Origin: Methanocorpusculum petauri
GTDB taxonomy: Archaea; Halobacteriota; Methanomicrobia; Methanomicrobiales; Methanocorpusculaceae
Assembly (NCBI RefSeq): GCF_026891975.1
Contig: NZ_JAPTGB010000017.1
Location: 1 to 48,738 of the forward strand
Length of the DNA: 48,738 bases
Reading direction: 5' to 3'
Shown: positions 39,667 through 48,032 of the stretch, piece by piece
Position numbering within the stretch: the first letter of the stretch is position 1
How the letters are laid out: every line of letters begins with the position of its first letter
Made by a program: the position numbers and the translations under genes
Notes under the pieces: generated by a model
Databases searched by the model: none
What the model saw: the letters and a program-made list of their open reading frames with translations, nothing else
What the model was told of the DNA's origin: nothing

Positions 39667-42600
39667 ATGAAAACGGGCGATACAACCTCTGAACTCAACA
39701 CCTTACGTTCGCGTCTTCTCGATCTCACGCTGCGCAACAATCTCCTCAACTATAAACCATCCAATACCCGCAGTATTGAGATCAACGGGGAACTTCCCGC
39801 CGCCGTGTATCACAGTCTGGTCATCGGCGAAAAGGGACTGAAGTTTTATCCGGCAGGCAAGAAAGCCGATGCCCCTCTGGAAGAGAGACACCTTTGGAAA
39901 TATCCTGCCTTCGCAAAACCTACTGCAAAACAGCAGGATCTCATCCTGAAAACACCCTACGATGATATCAGTCTTCGCCAGCGGCTGTACTCGCTCTCCA
40001 ACAAATCCCGTACCGTCTTTGAAGAACAGGGCTATCCTGTCCTTTATCTGGCTCTCGGATTTGTCAGCTGGTCGGAAGCCGAACATCCCGAAAAACTCTA
40101 CAAAGCCCCCCTCCTTTTAATTCCGGTCGAACTCATCCGTCAGAAGGTCAAGGACAATTATGTCCTCAAATGGACCGGCGATGACCCTATGACTTCCCTG
40201 TCCCTGTCAGCGAAACTTGCTGAACAGGGGATTACGATCCCTGAGTTCGTTATGCCCGAGACCGCCGACGGCCTCACTGAGTACGCCGCATCCGTCGATG
40301 CCGCCGTCCGCGGGAAGGGATGGGAGTACTGTCCGGACATCGCTCTTGATCTCTTCAGTTTCCGCAAGTTTGTGATGTTCAAGGATCTCGATCCCGAATC
40401 CTGGGACGAAAACTTCTCGCCTGAAACGCACCCCCTTATCGCCGAACTCTTTCATCCGGGAACAACATCTGCTGCGGGGGCAGGCGATACATTCCCGGAA
40501 AATGAGATCGATGTCCGGCTTCCGTCCGAAAGATCCTACAACATCATGGACGCCGACTCCTCGCAGGTTGCCGTTATCGAAGAGGCAAAGTCCGGGAAAA
40601 ACCTCGTCGTCGAAGGTCCGCCCGGTACCGGCAAATCCCAGACCATCGCCAACATGATTGCAGAGATGCTGGTCAGCGGCAAAACCGTTCTTTTCGTCTC
40701 GGAAAAGATGGCCGCACTTGAAGTGGTCAAGCGGCGTCTGGACACCGCGGGTCTTTCCCGGTTCTGTCTTGAACTCCACAGTCAGAAGGCAAAGAAGGGA
40801 GAGGTCATCCGTGAACTTGAGCGAAGCATCCAGCATCCGGGCAGCAGCTCTGCATCCCCGGACAGTATCCATCTGCAGATCGACTCTCTCCGTGGAGAGC
40901 TTGACGGTTACTGCCGTGAGCTTGCCGCCCCTATTGGGGCCTGTGCCTTCACTCCGTATGATCTTTTCGGCATTCGCGAACAGTACCGTTACGAGTTTGA
41001 GGACAGCCCCGAAGGACCGGGACGCAGAATCCCGCGGGTCGTTATTCCTTCGGCAAAAGAAATAACGCCGGACCAGTACAAAGACGCAATTGCAGCCCTC
41101 CATGACATCGAAGCCCTGCTGCCCTCGCTCATGCCGACCGGCAGACCGCTCAGCCAGCACCCCTGGGCAGGCTGTGTTCCGGGTCTCGTTCTCCCACAGG
41201 ATCGCGATGAGATTCTCGAACTGGTTGAGAGCTACCGCATAGCAATCGAAAAACTTCTCTCGGCCATGCGGCGGCTCTCTGATCTTACCGGCGTTCCTGT
41301 TCCCCGTGAGGAGACCGGTGTCTCCCGCATGGTGGAGTCCTGCCGTCTCCTGACAAATGACTTCGCTGCAGATGCCGGAGCGCTCACAAATCCTCTCTGG
41401 GACAAACAGTCCGAGGTCACCAGACTGATCTCCGGCATGCAGAAACTTGCCGATCACCGCGCCCGCATTCTTGCATCCTTTACTCCGGAAATATTTTCAC
41501 GCAACCCGAACCGGCTCTACTCCGCGTTCCGCGAGGTCGCCGGAAAAGGCACAATTGCAAAAATATTCTCCTCTGCTTACAAAGAAATCAGGGCGGAAAT
41601 CTCCTCCTACTATCGTGGCGCCGTCCCGCCGGACGCACAGATTCTTACCGACCTGCTTGATGCCCGCGACTATCTCACTGAACGCGATGCATGGATGCAG
41701 GACGAGATGCTCTATGCCTCCGCGTTTGCGCCGGTCTGGAACGGCGAGGAGACCGACCCTGCCGCACTCGCAAGGTATGCCGAGTGGATATCTGCCATCC
41801 GGCTCATGATAAAGGAAGGGCTTGCAACCTCTCACACACTGGAACTTCTCGGTGCCGGTTCCATCACCACGACCGCGGTCGTTCCGCTCTTCGCCGAAGT
41901 GGAAGCGGCGGGTATCGTCCACAGTGAAGCCCGCGCGAAACTCTTCGCCCGCATCGGCATCTCCGAGATGGAAGACCCGACGTTTGCCGAGCAGCGCAAA
42001 CGCTGCGACCTCTGGTCCTCGGACATTGACGGTGTTGTTCTCTGGAGCAAACTTCTGACCTACACCGATGTTCTTGGGAAAACAGTCGCGGCCCCGCTTC
42101 TGGAACTCCTCTTCTCCGACAAACTCGGTCCCGGCGAACTTGTCCCGAGTTTCCTTACCGGCTATGCCGACTCCCTGCTTCGTGAAGCCATTGCCGAGCG
42201 CCCGCTCCTTGCGCGTTTCTCCCAGATTCCGCACGAACAAAAAATTGCAGCCTTCGCCTCCTGTGATCGCGGCGCCATTGCAGAGAACTGTAAACGTATC
42301 GCAAAAATTCTCGAAGAAAAAATTCCGGAACTGTACTCAGGGGCCTCCCGTGACTCCGAGATGGGAGTTCTCACCGGTGAGTTCAACAGAAAGCGCGGTC
42401 ACATGTCCATTCGCATGCTCATGAGCAAAGCGGGCTGGCTGATTCAGCAGATCAAACCCTGTTTCATGATGAGTCCGTTGTCTGTTGCCCAGTATCTCGA
42501 TCCCCGTTCCGTGCAGTTTGATGTCATCATCTTTGACGAGGCAAGTCAGGTCAGACCGGAGGATGCACTTGGCGCACTCATGCGCGGACACCAGCTTGTT

Positions 42601-44406
42601 GTCATGGGCGACTCCCGCCAGCTTCCGCCAACCACCTTCTTCGATCAGATCGCATCCGCCGATGACGAGGATGAAGGTGAGTCGGTTGCAAGCATCACCG
42701 ACATGGAAAGCCTTCTCAATGTCTGCAAACAGTCGTACGAAACAAAACGTCTGCGCTGGCACTACCGCTCACGGCACGAGTCCCTGATCGCTGTGTCCAA
42801 TCAGGAGTTCTACGACGGCAACCTCATGGTCTTCCCCTCGCCAATGCACGAGACGCCTGACCTCGGCCTTTCTTTTGTCCATCTGCCGGACACCGTGTAC
42901 GAACGCGGCAAGGCGGGTATCAACCGCGGCGAGGCGCAGGCTGTGGCCGCGGCGGTCATTGAGTACTACCGCAGGTTCCCGGACAAAACACTCGGGGTTG
43001 CCACCTTCTCCACCCGCCAGCAGGAAGCCATCCGCCATGAGGTTGAACTTCTGCTGCGCGACAACCCGGACGTTGAGTCCCTGATGCGGCCGGAGAACGG
43101 GGAGAACTTCTTTGTCAAGAATCTGGAAACCGTACAGGGAGATGAGCGCGATACGATGCTCATCAGTATCGGTTACGGGTTTGATGAGAACCACAAGCTG
43201 AGTAAGAATTTTGGTCCTCTCAATCAGGACGGCGGTGAGCGGCGGCTGAACGTTTTAATTACCCGCGCCCGTGAACGCTGTGTGGTCTTTGCCAACTTCC
43301 GGGGATCCGATCTGGCCGTTGAACCCGGTTCTTCCTCCGGCATCTCTGCACTTGCCACCTTCCTGACCTATGCTGCGGACCGCAGTTCTCCTCTTGATGC
43401 AAGCGGTGATGCCCCCGACGACGTGGCCGGACTGTTCGGCGACACCATCGCGCGGCTGCTGGAGGACAACGGCTATAGTGTTGCGAAAAATGTCGGATGT
43501 GCCGGGTTCCGGATCGACATTGCCGTGGAAAACCCCAGAGAACCGGGAGTGTACCTTGCCGGAATTCTCTGCGACGGCCCGTACTACTGGTCGTCCGAGG
43601 TTGCCCGCGACCGTGACCGGCTTCGGACACAGGTTCTTGAAGGGCTTGGGTGGAACCTCATCCGTATCTGGGCAACCGAGTGGTACCAGCATCCGGCATC
43701 CTGCACCAAGATGCTGCTTGATGCGGTTGAGGCCGCAAAGAAAATCACGAAGAAAAAGTCTGCTGCAAAAGTAAAACCTGCAGCAAAAACTTCCGCAAAG
43801 AAACCGCCAGTGGAAAAACCTGTGGAAGAGCCTGCTGTCGTGGTCGCCCCGACGACCTCCACCGCTGTCAGTCTCCGGCTTGTTCCCTACATCTGTTGTG
43901 AGGAATGCTCCCTTGGCAGCTATCATCAGTTTGCCTCTGTCCCTGATTCTGTCCTCGGTACGGCGATCGTGCAGATTGTCTCCGTCGAAGGGCCGGTTTC
44001 TGCCGCCGTTCTCACGGCCCGGGTCAAAGAACTTGGCCGCGTACCCCGCATGACTGCAGCCGTCCGCGACCGTATTGCTTCGGTAGCCGCCGCGGAAGTT
44101 GCCGAAGGACGACTTGCCGCAGATCCGGAAGGTTTCCTTACCGTTCCCGAGTGTGTCATCTCACCGCGGGAGCGGCCTGCCAAGTGGTCTCCCGCGGACG
44201 TATCTCTTGCCGAGATTGCCGCCGCGGCCGTTTCCGTCCTGGAAAAACAGTTCTCTACCCCGCGTGACGATCTGATCCGCCAGACAGCCATTGTCCTCGG
44301 GTTCAAAGCAACTGCTGCGGTCAAAGACCGGGTTGCCTCCGGCATTGATGCCGCGATTGCCGACGGTCGTATTCTTCTGGATGGCAAACTCTGCAAAGCT
44401 GCCTGA
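39667..44406 (+). CDS. DUF4011 / SF1 helicase / Vsr-like nuclease / DUF3320 multidomain protein
   Basis: A 1579-aa protein. Residues 1-300 match the DUF4011 opening (LRSRLLDLTLRNNLLNYKPS). The helicase follows: Walker A EGPPGTGKSQTIANM (about 316-330), VIIFDEASQVRPED (Walker B, D957), VVMGDSRQLPPTTFF, ATFSTRQQEAI, ETVQGDERDTMLISIG and NVLITRARERCVVF, so superfamily-1 motifs are complete. About 1275-1348 is a Vsr/MTES_1575-type nuclease (GFRIDIAVENP with D1284, then LRTQVLEGLGWNLIRIWATEW). A Lys/Ala/Pro linker precedes a DUF3320-like end. Such proteins occur in bacterial defence islands. I start at 39667 (MKTGDTTSE), since LRSRLLDLTL is normally near the N-terminus. It stands alone. Confidence 0.88.
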   Translation: MKTGDTTSELNTLRSRLLDLTLRNNLLNYKPSNTRSIEINGELPAAVYHSLVIGEKGLKFYPAGKKADAPLEERHLWKYPAFAKPTAKQQDLILKTPYDDISLRQRLYSLSNKSRTVFEEQGYPVLYLALGFVSWSEAEHPEKLYKAPLLLIPVELIRQKVKDNYVLKWTGDDPMTSLSLSAKLAEQGITIPEFVMPETADGLTEYAASVDAAVRGKGWEYCPDIALDLFSFRKFVMFKDLDPESWDENFSPETHPLIAELFHPGTTSAAGAGDTFPENEIDVRLPSERSYNIMDADSSQVAVIEEAKSGKNLVVEGPPGTGKSQTIANMIAEMLVSGKTVLFVSEKMAALEVVKRRLDTAGLSRFCLELHSQKAKKGEVIRELERSIQHPGSSSASPDSIHLQIDSLRGELDGYCRELAAPIGACAFTPYDLFGIREQYRYEFEDSPEGPGRRIPRVVIPSAKEITPDQYKDAIAALHDIEALLPSLMPTGRPLSQHPWAGCVPGLVLPQDRDEILELVESYRIAIEKLLSAMRRLSDLTGVPVPREETGVSRMVESCRLLTNDFAADAGALTNPLWDKQSEVTRLISGMQKLADHRARILASFTPEIFSRNPNRLYSAFREVAGKGTIAKIFSSAYKEIRAEISSYYRGAVPPDAQILTDLLDARDYLTERDAWMQDEMLYASAFAPVWNGEETDPAALARYAEWISAIRLMIKEGLATSHTLELLGAGSITTTAVVPLFAEVEAAGIVHSEARAKLFARIGISEMEDPTFAEQRKRCDLWSSDIDGVVLWSKLLTYTDVLGKTVAAPLLELLFSDKLGPGELVPSFLTGYADSLLREAIAERPLLARFSQIPHEQKIAAFASCDRGAIAENCKRIAKILEEKIPELYSGASRDSEMGVLTGEFNRKRGHMSIRMLMSKAGWLIQQIKPCFMMSPLSVAQYLDPRSVQFDVIIFDEASQVRPEDALGALMRGHQLVVMGDSRQLPPTTFFDQIASADDEDEGESVASITDMESLLNVCKQSYETKRLRWHYRSRHESLIAVSNQEFYDGNLMVFPSPMHETPDLGLSFVHLPDTVYERGKAGINRGEAQAVAAAVIEYYRRFPDKTLGVATFSTRQQEAIRHEVELLLRDNPDVESLMRPENGENFFVKNLETVQGDERDTMLISIGYGFDENHKLSKNFGPLNQDGGERRLNVLITRARERCVVFANFRGSDLAVEPGSSSGISALATFLTYAADRSSPLDASGDAPDDVAGLFGDTIARLLEDNGYSVAKNVGCAGFRIDIAVENPREPGVYLAGILCDGPYYWSSEVARDRDRLRTQVLEGLGWNLIRIWATEWYQHPASCTKMLLDAVEAAKKITKKKSAAKVKPAAKTSAKKPPVEKPVEEPAVVVAPTTSTAVSLRLVPYICCEECSLGSYHQFASVPDSVLGTAIVQIVSVEGPVSAAVLTARVKELGRVPRMTAAVRDRIASVAAAEVAEGRLAADPEGFLTVPECVISPRERPAKWSPADVSLAEIAAAAVSVLEKQFSTPRDDLIRQTAIVLGFKATAAVKDRVASGIDAAIADGRILLDGKLCKAA

Positions 44407-44447
44407 ACGGGTTCATCCCTACACTTTTTTCTGATACCACGTCACAA

Positions 44448-44456
44448 GTATATACT
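44448..44456 (+). promoter_or_regulatory. TATA box for the ABC transporter operon
   Basis: AGTATATAC is centred about 25 bases before ATG 44477, so the transcript would be leaderless or nearly so. A run of six T just upstream (44425-44430) probably ends the helicase transcript. Confidence 0.45.
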
Positions 44457-44476
44457 ACTTCTTTCGGGGCAGTCCT

Positions 44477-45163
44477 ATGTCTGAGGCAGTATCCGCAGTA
44501 ATCACATCCGCACCCTACCTTCTGGAAGGAATGGGCGTAACCCTTGCACTGGTAGCAATATCGCTCCTGATCGGGTTTCTCTGCGGCATTGCCCTTACAC
44601 TCGGACAGGTGTACGGCCCGCGTTTTGTCAAACGTCTGGTAGATATTTACGTCTGGTTCTTCCGCGGCCTGCCGAATATCGTTCTTCTGTTTCTGTTCTA
44701 CTTCGCGCTCTTTCCGATGACCGGTTTTGATGTGCCGGCATTTGCGGTTGCGGTTGTTGTGCTCGGTCTCAGAAGTGCCGCATACCAGTCCCAGATATTC
44801 CGTGGCGCCATTGAATCCATTGCTGATGGTCAGATGCTTGCTGCACGTTCTCTTGGCATGACCAGATGGCAGAGTATCAGAACTGTGATTCTTCCCCAGG
44901 CTCTCCGGCTTTCCCTGCCCGGCTGGGCGAACGAGTATCCGGTTCTCCTGACGGACTCTGCTGTTGCCTATGTGATAGGCGTTGCAGAACTTCTTACCAG
45001 AACCGCTCAGGTCATCAGCAAAACCGGTGAGCCGATGGTGTTGTACCTTACCTGTGCGGTCATCTTCATCCTCCTCAACTACGGCGGTATGATGCTTATC
45101 CAGCGGGTGGAAAAGAAAGTCCGGATCCCCGGGTTCGGCAACAATGAGGTGACAGATACATGA
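44477..45163 (+). CDS. Polar amino acid-type ABC transporter permease 1
   Basis: A 228-aa permease of the HisM/GlnP family with about five helices. GVTLALVAISLLIG, FFRGLPNIVLLFLFYF with the RG(L/T)P motif, and the EAA loop AARSLGMTRWQSIRTVILPQ that docks on the ATPase are visible. The gene overlaps the ATPase gene by 4 bases. No substrate-binding protein lies in the operon, so it is either encoded elsewhere or shared. Amino acids such as glutamine or arginine are the usual cargo. Confidence 0.9.
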   Translation: MSEAVSAVITSAPYLLEGMGVTLALVAISLLIGFLCGIALTLGQVYGPRFVKRLVDIYVWFFRGLPNIVLLFLFYFALFPMTGFDVPAFAVAVVVLGLRSAAYQSQIFRGAIESIADGQMLAARSLGMTRWQSIRTVILPQALRLSLPGWANEYPVLLTDSAVAYVIGVAELLTRTAQVISKTGEPMVLYLTCAVIFILLNYGGMMLIQRVEKKVRIPGFGNNEVTDT

Positions 45164-45900
45164 GTGACACTCCTATTCTCCGGGTCGAAAACCTTTCCAA
45201 ATCCTATGGTGATCTGGAGGTTCTCAGGTCGGTATCGTTTGATGTCTATAAAGGCGAGACCAAGGCGTTCATCGGCCCGTCCGGAACAGGAAAGAGTACG
45301 CTTCTGCGCTGTATCAACCAGCTGACCGTTCCGGATGACGGTCATGTGTATCTTAACGGCGAGGAGATCACCCACTCCGGTTCAAAGATCAACGAATACC
45401 GTCAGAAGATGGGCATGGTCTTTCAGAACTTCAATCTGTTCGATCATCTGACCGCCGTTCGCAACGTAGAGATAGCACTTCTCAAAGTCAAGAAGATGGA
45501 CAAGGCCGCGGCGCGTAAGAAAGCCATGTTTGAACTGGAACGTGTCGGCATGGCCGACCGTGCCGACTATTATCCGGCCCAGCTTTCCGGTGGGCAGGCA
45601 CAGCGCGTGTCCATTGCCCGGGCGCTTGCCATGGACCCGGATGTCATGCTGTTTGACGAACCGACCTCGGCTCTCGATCCGGAACTGAAGCGTGAGGTGC
45701 TTGAGGTCATGCGAAAACTTGCCGCTGACGGCATGACGATGCTGATCGTAACGCATGAGATGCACTTTGCCACCTCGTTTGCCAGTGAGATCCTGTTTAT
45801 GGAGAAGGGCGAGATTGTTGAGCGCGGCAGTCCTGCCGATATTCCTGCCAGTCCGTCGTTTGAACGCACCCGTGCCTTTATGGGAACCTACGAAGAGTAG
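45160..45900 (+). CDS. Polar amino acid-type ABC transporter ATP-binding protein
   Basis: A 246-aa ATPase of the GlnQ/HisP type. Walker A is GPSGTGKST (39-47), the Q-loop VFQNFNLFDHLT, the signature LSGGQAQRVSIARALAMDP, Walker B VMLFDEPTSALDP, and the H-loop VTHEMHFATSFASEILFMEKG. The sequence FNLFDHLT and EPTSALDPE are characteristic of the polar amino acid subfamily. It lies between two permease genes with minimal spacing on both sides. Confidence 0.93.
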   Translation: MSDTPILRVENLSKSYGDLEVLRSVSFDVYKGETKAFIGPSGTGKSTLLRCINQLTVPDDGHVYLNGEEITHSGSKINEYRQKMGMVFQNFNLFDHLTAVRNVEIALLKVKKMDKAAARKKAMFELERVGMADRADYYPAQLSGGQAQRVSIARALAMDPDVMLFDEPTSALDPELKREVLEVMRKLAADGMTMLIVTHEMHFATSFASEILFMEKGEIVERGSPADIPASPSFERTRAFMGTYEE

Positions 45901-45902
45901 TC

Positions 45903-46664
45903 ATGGACGCAGCGACGAATCTTACCACCAATGCGACTGCGCTGTCCGGGATAACGGATTTTCTGAGTGAAACCTGGGCACACATTCTCGCAGAGATTCC
46001 GTTCTGGCAGGATATTCTTTTGCCTGCACTGTGGGATGGTCTTATCGTCACGCTTCAGCTGGTGGCACTTACTGCCCCGTTCGGTTTTCTTCTTGGTCTT
46101 CTGGTTGCTGTTGCCCGCGTGTACGGAGTCCGGCCGGTTCGCTGGGCAGCGCAGTTGTATGTGATATTTTTCCGCGGATGTCCGCTTTTGCTGCTGCTGT
46201 TTATTCTCTACTTTGGTCTGCCGTCGGTTGGGATTGTTCTGGGTTCGTTCCTGTCGGCACTGATAGGATTTATTCTCTGTAATTCGGCCTATAACTCCGA
46301 GTACCTCCGCGGTGCGCTTCAGTCCGTGAAAGGCGGCCAGATGACCGCAGCCCAGGCTCTCGGCATGACGAAACTTCAGGCAGTCCGCTATATTGTTATC
46401 CCGCAGGCACTCCGAAAAGCGCTTCCCGGTGTCTCAAATGAGTTCATTTACCTGATCAAATACTCGTCACTGGCCTACGTGGTAACAGTAATTGAGCTGA
46501 CGGGTGCTGCGAAAATTATTGCAAGCAAATATTTTGCCTACTTCGAGGCGTTTGCGGCGGTCGGCGTGTTTTATCTGGTGATTGTAACCATCGCAACGCT
46601 TTCAATCAACCGGCTGGAGAAGAAATACGCAATTCCCGGGACGGGTGCCGGGAAGGGGACATAA
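45903..46664 (+). CDS. Polar amino acid-type ABC transporter permease 2
   Basis: A 253-aa permease of the HisM family, with an extra N-terminal amphipathic part (about 1-40). GLIVTLQLVALTAPFGFLLG starts the core, FFRGCPLLLLLFILYFGLP holds the RGxP motif, and AQALGMTKLQAVRYIVIPQAL is the EAA loop. It forms a heterodimer with permease 1. A Gly-rich C-terminus ends the gene. The following DUF5654-like gene starts 37 bases later after a TTTAAGTAT promoter-like element. Confidence 0.9.
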   Translation: MDAATNLTTNATALSGITDFLSETWAHILAEIPFWQDILLPALWDGLIVTLQLVALTAPFGFLLGLLVAVARVYGVRPVRWAAQLYVIFFRGCPLLLLLFILYFGLPSVGIVLGSFLSALIGFILCNSAYNSEYLRGALQSVKGGQMTAAQALGMTKLQAVRYIVIPQALRKALPGVSNEFIYLIKYSSLAYVVTVIELTGAAKIIASKYFAYFEAFAAVGVFYLVIVTIATLSINRLEKKYAIPGTGAGKGT

Positions 46665-46701
46665 TACGGTTTAAGTATCTTCGTCCCCTAATAGAAACTA
46701 C

Positions 46702-46953
46702 ATGTCATTTAGTGTTGATGTGATTGATAAACTTGCAGCGCTTGTTACTGCTGCGTTCGGTCTCGTTGCCGCACTTGCGTGGAACTCTGCCATTCAGGCT
46801 GTCTTCAAGGAGGTTTTTGGTGATCAGAGCAGTATTCCTGCAATGCTTGGCTATGCGGTTTTTGTGACGGTGATTGCCGTTATCTTTACCCTGTGGATAG
46901 GTTTTGTTTCCAACAAGGCGAAGGGAAAGATCGAGCCGGAGAAAAAGGAGTAG
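46702..46953 (+). CDS. DUF5654-like small membrane protein
   Basis: An 83-aa protein with two membrane helices (VIDKLAALVTAAFGLVAALAW and LGYAVFVTVIAVIFTLWIGF) and a charged Lys/Glu tail. AALAWNSAIQAVFKEVFG is typical of the archaeal DUF5654 family. The function is unknown. A TATA-like TTTAAGTAT about 30 bases upstream of the ATG suggests its own promoter and a nearly leaderless message. Confidence 0.75.
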   Translation: MSFSVDVIDKLAALVTAAFGLVAALAWNSAIQAVFKEVFGDQSSIPAMLGYAVFVTVIAVIFTLWIGFVSNKAKGKIEPEKKE

Positions 46954-47019
46954 TCCTATTCTCCCTGTTTTTGGAATAACATTTATTATCGGGTATTTTC
47001 ATATCAATATTCAGCGCGT

Positions 47020-47033
47020 AACAACGCGTTGTT
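47020..47033. promoter_or_regulatory. 14-bp perfect palindrome before the TerC-like gene
   Basis: aacaacgcgttgtt lies 6 bases before ATG 47040. It could be an operator for a dimeric repressor. No ribosome binding site is visible between it and the start codon, which would suit a leaderless transcript. Confidence 0.4.
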
Positions 47034-47039
47034 GTTTGA

Positions 47040-47984
47040 ATGGAACTTCTTTACGCTATTGTTGTAATCATAGGGTTGTTCATTTTTGAGTCGATCGCAA
47101 GTATCGATAATGCGATCATCAATGCTGATATTTTAGCCACTATGAAAGAAAAGGCCCGGCGGTGGTTCCTTGTATGGGGTATCCTTCTGTCGGTGTTTCT
47201 GGTTCGCGGTGTTCTGCCGTGGATAATTTTGTGGGCGGCGAATCCGTCTCTCGGGCCGGTTGGTGCGCTCACGGTAACGTTTACCGATGATGATCTGGCA
47301 ATGTCCGCGATGGAGAGTACTGCTCCCTATCTGCTGATGTTTGGCGGTGTTTTTATGCTGTTCTTATTCTGCCACTGGTTGTTTGCCGAGAAGAAGGACT
47401 GCATTATGCCGGGAGAGCGGTTCCTGACAAAGCAGGCGCCGTGGTTCTATGCGGTTGTTGCGATTCTTCTGCTGGTACTCGTCTGGGCAACGCTGGAAGC
47501 GGATCCGGTTCTCGCGTTTGCCGCGGTCGCGGGTTCGACCCTGTTCTTCCTAGTGCAGGGTTTCCGGTTGTCGGCGGATCAGAAGTCGGCGGAGCTTGGT
47601 CACAGTGAAAAGTCCGATGCGGCAAAGCTGATGCTTCTCCTGGTAATCGACAGTACGTTTTCGATTGACGGGGTTATCGGCGCGTTTGCATTTACGTTTT
47701 CGGTGCCGCTGATCTTTATCGGATGCGGTCTTGGTGCGATTGTGGTGCGCGAGCTGACCATCAAGTACATCGATACGATCAAGCGCTACATTTATCTGAA
47801 GAACGGTGCGATGTACTCGGTTCTGACGCTGAGTCTGATCATGGTCGCGGAAGGTTTCGGTGTTCATACACCTACCTGGCTTGCGCCGGTTGCGATGGTT
47901 GTGATCGTTTCGGTGTTTCTTTACATCTCGGCACTTCGCATCCGTCGCGGGAAGGGTCCGGTCTGTCCGGTTCCCTTCCAATAA
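47040..47984 (+). CDS. TerC/DUF475-like integral membrane protein
   Basis: A 314-aa membrane protein with nine or so helices. FIFESIASIDNAIINADILA (13-32) and LLLVIDSTFSIDGVIGAFAF contain the paired ESxxSxDNAxxNA and DSxFSxDGVIGA motifs of DUF475, a branch of the TerC superfamily. Relatives occur with tellurium- and metal-resistance genes; some TerC proteins export Mn2+. The two Asp-containing motifs lie in membrane helices, which suggests cation transport, though unproven here. A palindrome sits directly before the start. Confidence 0.85.
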   Translation: MELLYAIVVIIGLFIFESIASIDNAIINADILATMKEKARRWFLVWGILLSVFLVRGVLPWIILWAANPSLGPVGALTVTFTDDDLAMSAMESTAPYLLMFGGVFMLFLFCHWLFAEKKDCIMPGERFLTKQAPWFYAVVAILLLVLVWATLEADPVLAFAAVAGSTLFFLVQGFRLSADQKSAELGHSEKSDAAKLMLLLVIDSTFSIDGVIGAFAFTFSVPLIFIGCGLGAIVVRELTIKYIDTIKRYIYLKNGAMYSVLTLSLIMVAEGFGVHTPTWLAPVAMVVIVSVFLYISALRIRRGKGPVCPVPFQ

Positions 47985-48002
47985 TTTCCTTCTAACACAA
48001 TC

Positions 48003-48010
48003 TTTTTTTT
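48003..48010 (+). terminator. T-run terminator after the TerC-like gene
   Basis: Eight T, 18 bases after the stop codon, in the short spacer before the nitrilase-family gene. Confidence 0.4.
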
Positions 48011-48032
48011 GTCTGCTCCCGAAGAGTCAGAT

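Noticed and set aside
40207-41457. Long minus-strand open frame (416 codons) inside the helicase gene
   Set aside because: It is antisense to conserved helicase and linker sequence, its protein shows no family features, and it exists only because of codon bias on the plus strand.
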